DNA from: CAYMFD01 sp964389475
GTDB lineage: Bacteria; Bacteroidota; Bacteroidia; Chitinophagales; Saprospiraceae
Reading direction: 5' to 3'
Assembly (NCBI GenBank): GCA_964389475.1
Contig: CAYMFD010000025.1
Location: 1-39,750, forward strand
DNA: 39,750 bases
Shown: positions 15,401 through 22,070 of the stretch, piece after piece
Layout: each line of letters opens with the position of its first letter
Numbering within the stretch: position 1 is the stretch's first letter
Position numbers and translations under genes: made by a program
The notes under the pieces: model-generated
What the model was told of the DNA's origin: nothing
The model's database searches: none
The model's input: only the letters and a program-made list of their open reading frames with translations

Positions 15401-15666
15401 ATGACGCCGACCTTATCGGATGACCGCTTGCCGAGGTGGATAGCGAGGTCCTGCCGCTCGTGCCTATTGATGGCGTGCTTCCCTCTATAGTAGGTCGCCA
15501 TCATAAAATCCCTAAAGAGATTTTCGTGGTAGGCCTCACTCTCGGAGGGATCTATACCGGCCTTCATCTGCCCGAGGTGCTGCTTAAAACTGTCTATCTC
15601 GGACTGTGTCGGACGTACCTTTCTAAATGCCTTGTTGAGGGCCTGGAGGGGAGTGATCGCATTCAT
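12425..15666 (-). CDS. Type IIG restriction-modification enzyme (Eco57I-like), interrupted by a scaffold gap
   Basis: 1028 codons are readable from the ATG at 15666 to the gap, and ~18 more after it to a TAG at 12425. N-terminal PD-(D/E)XK nuclease: QDLAIHL then GVIIEAKRPG (~80-105). Central gamma-type N6-adenine methylase: SAM motif CDPAVGSGHFLVSA, CLFGVDINPNSVKICQLRLW and catalytic motif IV VVIGNPPYIRQEE. Then the TaqI-like specificity region, GWTLTRPEVQAVLDKI through YRGVLTGYNKAFVID, cut at DSRSA. The frame must be resumed as VVDAGFAMTREDYEGME; the naive frame through 100 N is wrong. Relatives run ~200-250 residues beyond this point, so the gap probably hides most of the target-recognition domain. 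One polypeptide both methylates and cleaves DNA. Whether the gene is intact cannot be judged. Confidence 0.85.
12481..12580. other. Scaffold gap (100 N) inside the restriction gene
   Basis: Exactly 100 N, a placeholder length. The left flank is the extreme C-terminus of the restriction gene, which is duplicated at 10489-10611; the right flank is in the specificity domain. The nearby duplication is a sufficient reason for the assembly to break here. Confidence 0.95.
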
Positions 15667-15880
15667 GCCTTAAAGTTAGGCTAATTCAGATTTTTCTACT
15701 GCGGCAGATTACATCGCTGTGTGCGGATCAGATCTGTGTGAGCATAGAGATCAGACTGTGTCATCAGATAATAAAATGAAAAAAAGGCACCCTCCTCGAA
15801 ATCCACCCTTTGCGATGTACCCGTAACTGAGAGTGTAAGGGCGAAACAATCGCTCAATTTTTCATTGAAATTTTAACATT

Positions 15881-16534
15881 ATGACTTTATCACAAAAGAC
15901 AATCGGCTTACTATCAGCCGTGGGACTAGGTGTCCTATTGATGTCCGCTGACCACATCGATGCTCCAGCAGTAACCGGTACATCAGCAGATATTACAGAT
16001 TACTATGCCTTTCAAAATTCTGCTGAGGATGCCATCGTATTTGTAGCCAATACACAGGGACTACTCGCTCCAGCCGAGACAGGCAATGCCAGTTTTGAAG
16101 AAGACGTACTCGTAGAGTTTAACATCGACCAAGACGCTGACAATGTAGAGGACCTCGTCATACAGGCTATCATCCGAGATGGCGAAATGTACGTCTTCGG
16201 ACCGATGGCCCCTAACGAGACGGGTGTTGCGAGCACGATCAATGCCGACGCATCGACACAGGTCAAAGTAGCCGTGACGCCTTATGGCAGTGGACCAGTT
16301 ATCGGCAGGTCGGATGGACTTGTCGCTTTTGCCGGGCCTAGGGACGATCCCTTCTTCTTTGACCTTGGCGCCTACCAGTCTATCCTGAGCGGTACAGCTC
16401 CAGGTTTCGCTGACCCAGGCACAGACACATTCGCAGGTACTAATGTACTCTCGATCGTAGTCGAAGTACCCAAGTCACTACTAGGTGACACAGGTAGCAT
16501 CAATACCTGGGTTACTACAAGCACTAGATCGTAA
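15881..16534 (+). CDS. DUF4331 protein, N-terminal half type
   Basis: 217 residues. A signal peptide (to ~LLMSA, residue 23) precedes the DUF4331 opening DHIDAPAVTGTSADITDYYA, followed by ILSGTAPGFADPG, FAGTNVLSIVVEVPKSLLG and a WVTTSTRS end. Full-length DUF4331 proteins continue into a second half (RmGrPaiN...) which here is encoded by the next gene. The family is extracytoplasmic and of unknown function. First gene of a plus-strand operon with the second half (37 bases downstream) and a TPR protein, an arrangement that recurs in Bacteroidota. Confidence 0.85.
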   Translation: MTLSQKTIGLLSAVGLGVLLMSADHIDAPAVTGTSADITDYYAFQNSAEDAIVFVANTQGLLAPAETGNASFEEDVLVEFNIDQDADNVEDLVIQAIIRDGEMYVFGPMAPNETGVASTINADASTQVKVAVTPYGSGPVIGRSDGLVAFAGPRDDPFFFDLGAYQSILSGTAPGFADPGTDTFAGTNVLSIVVEVPKSLLGDTGSINTWVTTSTRS

Positions 16535-16571
16535 CCCTCACCTTTTATTCACATACTTAATATCAGAAAAG

Positions 16572-17117
16572 ATGAACGCAATACATAAAATCAAATACCT
16601 CGTCGCCCTACTATTCGTAGCAACCTTATTCGTTGCCTGCTCAGATGACGACGACATGGACGACCCACAAGTAAATTTTGATGGCAGCTATGTGCTAGCC
16701 GATCAGATGGGTAGACCCGCTATCAATACAGTATTCGTATCCGATGACCGGAAGGACGAATTCAACGAGACGCTACCGTCTGGTCAAGGAGCGGCTTTCG
16801 CTAGTGCCTTCGAGGACAGACTCCTAGCCCTTAACGCTGGGTATACACAAAATGCCCTAGGCCTTGACGCCGCAACGTTTACCTCCGTACTCGCTACGGA
16901 TGTACTGACGGTAAGCCTTGATGGGACGACGACGTTTTTCGATGGTACCAATGTACTGACAGGTAGGACCCTAGCAGATGATGTCATCGACGTAGAACTC
17001 CTGCTGATCTTCGGTGGACCCGATGGTTCTGCTAACGGCGGCCTCACCTCGGACAATGTGCCGACTAATGATAAAGCCTTCAGCAGTAGTTTTCCATACC
17101 TAGCCAGCCCTTGGTAA
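16572..17117 (+). CDS. DUF4331 C-terminal-half lipoprotein
   Basis: 181 residues from the ATG at 16572; the frame is open to 16485 but only this ATG gives a signal sequence. The lipobox FVAC is followed by SDDDDMDD, an acidic run matching the S(D/E)3 lipoprotein export signal, so surface exposure is likely. The body, DQMGRPAINTVF, FNETLPSG, GRTLADDVIDVELLLIFGG, DNVPTNDKAF and FPYLASPW, is the C-terminal half of DUF4331. With the preceding gene it makes up one complete domain split across two separately exported proteins, suggesting that they assemble outside the cell. Function unknown. Confidence 0.85.
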   Translation: MNAIHKIKYLVALLFVATLFVACSDDDDMDDPQVNFDGSYVLADQMGRPAINTVFVSDDRKDEFNETLPSGQGAAFASAFEDRLLALNAGYTQNALGLDAATFTSVLATDVLTVSLDGTTTFFDGTNVLTGRTLADDVIDVELLLIFGGPDGSANGGLTSDNVPTNDKAFSSSFPYLASPW

Positions 17118-17133
17118 AAGCAAATGCTATTTC

Positions 17134-17181
17134 AATGGAAGAGGTGTCGCCTTCGGGTGTAGTAAATCCTCTTCCATTTTT
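17134..17181 (+). terminator. Hairpin with T-tract between the DUF4331 and TPR genes
   Basis: An 11-bp perfect stem AATGGAAGAGG (17134-17144)/CCTCTTCCATT (17168-17178) is followed by five T (17177-17181). It stands within the operon, 26 bases before the next ATG, so it may be a partial terminator that lowers expression of the TPR gene. Confidence 0.65.
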
Positions 17182-17206
17182 CACGATTAAAAAATACAAC
17201 TCGACC

Positions 17207-18355
17207 ATGAAGACGATCCTCCTATATACGATTCTATCCCTATCCCTGCTTAGCAACCTGCAAGCGCATATCAAGTATGACCCATCAGCAGCTATTGAGC
17301 TTCAGCAAGAACTACTAGACTTCTGGACAGCTAAGGCAGAAGCTAGCCCACTGTCACACGACTTACAGATCAAGTTGGCTAATGTAAACACGGCCTTATT
17401 TCAGTTGACAGGCCAGGGAGAATACCTACTACAGGCCGAAGACCACCTGCAGTTCACCACTGATGTGCAATCGCTATCGCGGTCGACAGGCCTATGCCTC
17501 CTAGCACAGAACCTCATCACACAACATAAATTTTGTGAAGCTTATGACGTCATCCTCGAAGCAGCAGTGATCAAGCGCAATATTGAATCGATCAACCTGA
17601 TCAAGTACGATATAGAGTATGAGCTAGGCTATGAGACGACGTCAACCCTAAGTGCTATCGAAGACAAGACACAGATGGATTACATGATCCGTCAGGCAAA
17701 ACAACATAAGAAAAATGGCAAATACAATCTAGCTCTCTTGCTATTAGAGACTTGCAAAGACAAGGCTGAGCAACTCAAAAAGGAGCAACTAATGTACTGG
17801 CTAGAGAGCAATATCGCTGAGGTCTATATGGATAGTGGCGACACGAAGCAGGCAAAAAAGTCGCTCAAGTCACTGACTAAAAACTACCCAAATGAATGGT
17901 ATGGCTACAAGTTATTAGCCCGGGTAGAGTACGAGACGGGCAACCGACGTAGGGCCCTCGATATCATAACGCATGTGCTCGAGTACCACAGCTCGCCAGA
18001 GTTATCGATCCTAAAAAATAGAATCAAGAAAGAGATCAGTGGCGATGGAGGTGGTATCGTACTAGATCAAAATATCCACGACCTCATGCACGACCCTGAG
18101 AATGGATCGATGTACGCTACCCATGCGGCCAAGGAGCTACTTCGTGGAGACGACGAAGATCTCAAGCTAGCACTAGAGATTACTATCCACGAGGTCCAGC
18201 ATAGAGCAACACCAGAGACGCTAGCTCTCCTAGCGTATGCTTACCACCGCAATGGGTATAGTGATAGAGCCTACGAAATCGCGACGGTCGACCTAGACGG
18301 TAAAGCCCTTAAAAAGTCATCCCAACGCTACGTCGATGAGATATTAAAACGATAA
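17207..18355 (+). CDS. Secreted TPR protein of the DUF4331 operon
   Basis: 382 residues from the ATG at 17207, which begins a signal peptide (MKTILLYTILSLSLLSNLQA); the longer frame from 17111 crosses the intergenic hairpin. The mature protein is helical with TPR-like units around LCLLAQNLITQHKFCEAYDV (~90-110), KNGKYNLALLLLETCKDKA, YWLESNIAEVYMDSGDTKQA, YKLLARVEYETGNRRRALDI and LALLAYAYHRNGYSDRAYEI. It probably acts in the periplasm as a scaffold for the DUF4331 pair. Relatives in similar operons are followed by a HupE/UreJ-like membrane protein; none is present here. Ends before a strong terminator. Confidence 0.8.
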   Translation: MKTILLYTILSLSLLSNLQAHIKYDPSAAIELQQELLDFWTAKAEASPLSHDLQIKLANVNTALFQLTGQGEYLLQAEDHLQFTTDVQSLSRSTGLCLLAQNLITQHKFCEAYDVILEAAVIKRNIESINLIKYDIEYELGYETTSTLSAIEDKTQMDYMIRQAKQHKKNGKYNLALLLLETCKDKAEQLKKEQLMYWLESNIAEVYMDSGDTKQAKKSLKSLTKNYPNEWYGYKLLARVEYETGNRRRALDIITHVLEYHSSPELSILKNRIKKEISGDGGGIVLDQNIHDLMHDPENGSMYATHAAKELLRGDDEDLKLALEITIHEVQHRATPETLALLAYAYHRNGYSDRAYEIATVDLDGKALKKSSQRYVDEILKR

Positions 18356-18381
18356 AAGGATAGGAGGGGTTTTTAGGTTTC

Positions 18382-18415
18382 AGATCGTACCGCTATAGGC
18401 GGTACGATCTTTTTC
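18382..18415 (+). terminator. Strong intrinsic terminator of the DUF4331 operon
   Basis: A perfect 11-bp stem AGATCGTACCG (18382-18392)/CGGTACGATCT (18400-18410), a 7-base loop and a T-run, 26 bases after the TPR gene's stop. Confidence 0.9.
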
Positions 18416-18526
18416 TATTTGTAGTGTTTCCTGCGATCAGCTTGCCTTGATTGCTTAAGTGGTGTGCATGGACTCGACCCTTTCATCTTTGTCGCCACGT
18501 CTCTCTAAAAGTCTCAGCAAGTAGAT

Positions 18527-20047
18527 TTACGCATCTCCGCCCTCGGGCTTCATCTGTGGGAAGAACAGGACATCCTGGATACTGTCGCTATTGGTCATGA
18601 TCATGGCTAACCTGTCCATCCCTATTCCTAGTCCTGCTGTAGGTGGCATGCCGTACTCCAGAGCTCGGAGGAAGTCTTCGTCTAGTACCATGGCCTCATC
18701 GTCGCCACGCTTACCGAGCTCTAGCTGCTCTTCAAATCGCTGCCGCTGGTCGATAGGATCGTTGAGCTCCGTAAAGCTGTTGCAGATCTCCTTACCATTA
18801 CAGATCGCCTCGAATCGCTCGACGAGACCTTCTTTGTCACGGTGCTTTTTAGCGAGTGGTGACATCTCCACCGGGTAGTCGGTGATGAAGGTCGGCTGTA
18901 TGAGTTGCGCCTCGCACTTCTCTCCAAAGATCTCATCTATCAGCTTGCCCTTGCCCATCTTTTCGTCGACAGGGACGTGTAGCTGCTTGGCTGTTGCTCT
19001 GATCTCGTCTTCTGACATAGCGGAGATATCGATACCCGTAAAGTGTTCGATGGCCTCGTACATCGTATATCGCTTCCACGGTCGCTTAAAGTCTATGAGG
19101 TTGTCACCGACCTGGACCTTGGTCGTACCGTTGGTATCCATCGCTACCTTCTCGACCATCTCCTCCACGAGATTCATCATCCATTCGTAGTCCTTGTAGG
19201 CGACGTATAGTTCGATCTGTGTAAACTCTGGATTGTGAAAGCGGCTCATGCCCTCATTACGGAAGTCCTTACTAAACTCATAGACACCATCGAATCCGCC
19301 GACGATCAATCGCTTGAGGTATAGCTCATTGGCGATACGCATATACAGCGTCATGTCGAGGGTGTTGTGATGCGTCTTGAAGGGACGTGCAGCAGCACCA
19401 CCATAGAGTGGCTGTAGTATTGGCGTCTCCACCTCTAGGTAGCCCTTTTCGTCTAGGTAGGTACGCATGCTTGTATACATCTGCGTACGCTTGCGGAAGG
19501 TCTCCCGCACCTCAGGATTGACCACTAGGTCTACGTATCGCTGGCGGTAGCGTAGTTCTGGGTCAGTCACTTCGTCATAGACATTACCATCGTCATCTCT
19601 CTTGACGACAGGTAGCGGACGTAGAGACTTGCTCAGTAGGGTTAGCTCCTTGACATGGATAGTCAGTTCTCCCATCTGCGTGGTAAATGCATAGCCTTTG
19701 ATACCGATAAAATCGCCTAGGTCGAGGAGCTTTTTGAAAAGCGTATTGTAGGTGGTCTTATCCTCTCCAGGGCATACCTCGTCACGATTGACATATATCT
19801 GTATGCGTCCGCTGCTGTCCTGGATCTCCGCGAATGACGCTTTTCCCATGATACGGCGACTCATCAGTCGACCGGCAATGACGACATCTTGGAAGTTACC
19901 CGCATCACTATCATAGCCAGCACGGACCTCTTCACAGGAGGTGTTGATAGGAAACTCGGCAGCCGGGTAGGGATCTATGCCCAATGCCCTGATCTTGTCA
20001 AGGTTTTCTCTACGTACGATTTCTTGTTCGCTCAGTTGCTGACTCAT
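18527..20047 (-). CDS. lysS: Lysyl-tRNA synthetase, class II
   Basis: 506 residues, the usual bacterial LysRS length. N-terminal OB-fold anticodon-binding domain (~55-170, VVIAGRLMSRRIMGKASFAE then IQDSSGRIQIYV). Class II catalytic core: motif 1 around RTQMYTSMRTYLDEKGYLEV, motif 2 FRNEGMSRFHNPEFTQIE and motif 3 GLGIGMDRLAMIM near the end, with ETPILQPLYGGAAARPF. It charges tRNA-Lys in the cytoplasm. Monocistronic on the minus strand, with TATCTTCG at 20083-20076 as -7 element. Confidence 0.97.
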   Translation of the reverse strand: MSQQLSEQEIVRRENLDKIRALGIDPYPAAEFPINTSCEEVRAGYDSDAGNFQDVVIAGRLMSRRIMGKASFAEIQDSSGRIQIYVNRDEVCPGEDKTTYNTLFKKLLDLGDFIGIKGYAFTTQMGELTIHVKELTLLSKSLRPLPVVKRDDDGNVYDEVTDPELRYRQRYVDLVVNPEVRETFRKRTQMYTSMRTYLDEKGYLEVETPILQPLYGGAAARPFKTHHNTLDMTLYMRIANELYLKRLIVGGFDGVYEFSKDFRNEGMSRFHNPEFTQIELYVAYKDYEWMMNLVEEMVEKVAMDTNGTTKVQVGDNLIDFKRPWKRYTMYEAIEHFTGIDISAMSEDEIRATAKQLHVPVDEKMGKGKLIDEIFGEKCEAQLIQPTFITDYPVEMSPLAKKHRDKEGLVERFEAICNGKEICNSFTELNDPIDQRQRFEEQLELGKRGDDEAMVLDEDFLRALEYGMPPTAGLGIGMDRLAMIMTNSDSIQDVLFFPQMKPEGGDA

Positions 20048-20075
20048 GCGGTATGCTGTTGTGATTTACGAGTTG

Positions 20076-20083
20076 CGAAGATA
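20076..20083 (-). promoter_or_regulatory. -7 promoter element upstream of lysS
   Basis: TATCTTCG on the minus strand (TAnnTTCG), 28 bases before the start codon. The same octamer stands before the SulP gene. Confidence 0.5.
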
Positions 20084-20177
20084 TACAAAGTAAGAAAGAG
20101 AGCAGGGGCACCGAGAGGGATGTACCGAGTGTCTATACACAAATTGCTATACCCACTCTTGTATGCATGTCTTGTTT

Positions 20178-21788
20178 CTAATTACCCACCAAATCCGTCA
20201 CCACATGGTACCGCGGATCGTCGATTGCTTTTTCGATAATAGACCCAAACTCAGGATTGCGCTTGATCAGTAGCTCTTGGCATTCCGGGCTGAGGTGGCG
20301 TAGTGTGACCGTCTTACCGCTGTCAACATATTTGTTGGCTAAGTTGCGCAGTGCTTCAACCCCGCTATGATCACTCACTCTGCTTTCCATAAAGTCGATG
20401 ACTACCTCGCTAGGGTCACCATTGACATCGAACTTGGAGTTAAATGTCGTTGTGCTACCGAAGAATAGTGGTCCCCATATTTCATAAATCTTACGACCTG
20501 CCGCATCCGTTGTCTTACGGGCACGAATCATCGTCGCATTTTTCCAAGCGAATACGAGGGCAGACATAATCACACCGATCAATACGGCGATCGCTAGATC
20601 TTGCCATACGGTGATAGCGGATACAGCGATGAGGACGATGGCATCGGACATCGGTATCTTATTCATAATGCGGAAACTACTCCAGGCGAACGTACCGATC
20701 ACGACCATAAACATCACACCCACGAGTGCTGCGATAGGTATCTGCTCGATGAGCCCTGACCCGAATAGGATGAAGGCAAGTAGTAGCACAGAAGCACTTA
20801 CGCCGGATAGACGTCCACGTCCACCACTCTCGATGTTGATGATACTCTGGCCGATCATGGCGCAACCTCCCATACCACCGAACAGGCCGTTGAGGATATT
20901 GGCACCACCCTGAGCGACACACTCTCTGTTGCCACTACCGCGGGTCTCGGTGAGATCATCGATAAGGTTAAGCGTCATCAGTGACTCGATAAGTCCTACT
21001 GCGGCCAGTATACATGCCGTACCTAGGATGAGACCCCAGTGACCAGCGACAGTTGCAAACATGGCTGGCAGCTGCAGTTGCAGGCTAGGTAGGCCACCCT
21101 TGAGGCCGGTACCGCCGCCATCTCTGATGAATGATCCCACGGTAGCGACATCCATACCACCGAAAATGGTGATGGCTGCTACAACGCCGATCGCAACGAG
21201 TGCTGAGGGTATCTTATCTGTCAACTTGGGTAGTAGCCACATGATGAGCATCGTGAGTCCTACCAGACCTAGCATCGTGTATAGCGCCATACCTGACATC
21301 CACTCTAGACTCCCATTGATAGAAGTTTTAAAGAGGTTGAGCTGGCTCAAAAATATGACGATGGCGAGTCCATTGACAAAACCCATCATCACGGGGTGGG
21401 GTATGAGGCGGACGAACTTACCTAGTCGAAATAGGCCTGCGGCAATCTGTATAGCGCCAACGATAAGCAGGGTGATGAAGAGCCACTGCACTCCGAGGTA
21501 CTGGATAGGTTGTTCTAGTCCAGCGCCTACCTCATTACCCTTGGCGATCATGTGTACCATTACGACGGCCATAGCACCCGTAGCACCTGAGATCATACCT
21601 GGTCGACCACCGAACAACGACGTAATGAGGCCCATAATAAAGGCTCCGTAGAGACCTACCAGTGGGTCGACACCTGCTACGAAGGCAAAGGCCACCGCCT
21701 CTGGTACTAGCGCTAGGGCTACGGTAAGCCCCGATAAGATATCGTCCTTGGGCTTACCCACAAAGCCATCAAATACTTTTGCCATCAT
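20178..21788 (-). CDS. SulP-family inorganic anion transporter with STAS domain
   Basis: 536 residues. About a dozen hydrophobic segments; the N-terminal SulP signature reads DDILSGLTVALALVPEAVAF then GLYGAFIMGLITSLFGG and ISGATGAMAVVM. A shortened C-terminal STAS domain (~440-536) shows VVIDFMESRVSDHSGVEALR and VTLRHLSPECQELL. SulP proteins import sulfate, bicarbonate or other anions with Na+ or H+; this short type with few STAS extras resembles the bicarbonate/sulfate group often found in marine Bacteroidota, but the substrate is not decided by sequence. Two adjacent ATG codons could serve as start. Single gene with its own -7 element. Confidence 0.92.
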   Translation of the reverse strand: MMAKVFDGFVGKPKDDILSGLTVALALVPEAVAFAFVAGVDPLVGLYGAFIMGLITSLFGGRPGMISGATGAMAVVMVHMIAKGNEVGAGLEQPIQYLGVQWLFITLLIVGAIQIAAGLFRLGKFVRLIPHPVMMGFVNGLAIVIFLSQLNLFKTSINGSLEWMSGMALYTMLGLVGLTMLIMWLLPKLTDKIPSALVAIGVVAAITIFGGMDVATVGSFIRDGGGTGLKGGLPSLQLQLPAMFATVAGHWGLILGTACILAAVGLIESLMTLNLIDDLTETRGSGNRECVAQGGANILNGLFGGMGGCAMIGQSIINIESGGRGRLSGVSASVLLLAFILFGSGLIEQIPIAALVGVMFMVVIGTFAWSSFRIMNKIPMSDAIVLIAVSAITVWQDLAIAVLIGVIMSALVFAWKNATMIRARKTTDAAGRKIYEIWGPLFFGSTTTFNSKFDVNGDPSEVVIDFMESRVSDHSGVEALRNLANKYVDSGKTVTLRHLSPECQELLIKRNPEFGSIIEKAIDDPRYHVVTDLVGN

Positions 21789-21815
21789 AGTACGTCGTTG
21801 GATCTAAAAAAGCGG

Positions 21816-21823
21816 CGAAGATA
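21816..21823 (-). promoter_or_regulatory. -7 promoter element upstream of the SulP gene
   Basis: TATCTTCG on the minus strand, 27 bases before the start; the same octamer and nearly the same spacing as for lysS. Confidence 0.5.
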
Positions 21824-21921
21824 CTATGCTAGTTATCAATTACTTAGAAAGTAGTAGAAGGCTAAAGGAGATTTGTCTGTTATGAGATTGTATACGTAAT
21901 ATAATCCCGATATCAGACCAT

Positions 21922-21987
21922 AGTGGGCCACATTATCGTGGTTAGATTGCCTCTGACCAAAGAAATAAATTATTGCCCACTAATAAT
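21922..21987. repeat. Cluster of inverted repeats in the SulP-uvrA intergenic region
   Basis: AGTGGGC (21922-21928) pairs with GCCCACT (21975-21981); inside lies CCAC (21928-21931)/GTGG (21938-21941), and ATTATT/AATAAT (21969-21974/21982-21987) frames the second arm. No T-run follows. The surrounding 280 bp contain no gene. Confidence 0.5.
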
Positions 21988-22020
21988 GGGATCGAACTTT
22001 CACCTCCCAAACCTTCCAAC

Positions 22021-22069
22021 TTTCGACTTTCGACTTTCAACTTTCGACTTTCAGCTTTCAGCTTTCACT
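22021..22069. repeat. Heptanucleotide tandem repeat (TTTCGAC)n beside uvrA
   Basis: Seven contiguous 7-base units TTTCGAC, TTTCGAC, TTTCAAC, TTTCGAC, TTTCAGC, TTTCAGC, TTTCACT end one base before the uvrA stop. Imperfect units indicate an old array with slippage potential; it lies in the 3' region of the uvrA transcript, so it would not change the protein. Confidence 0.9.
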
Positions 22070-22070
22070 C

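Noticed and set aside
13000..15666. A BREX/Pgl phage-defence system suggested by the large methylase
   Set aside because: No BrxA, BrxB, BrxC, PglZ or BrxL gene is near, and the N-terminal PD-(D/E)XK nuclease segment with EAK points to a self-contained type IIG enzyme.
22021..22069. A CRISPR array
   Set aside because: The units are contiguous heptamers without spacers, and no cas gene is present.
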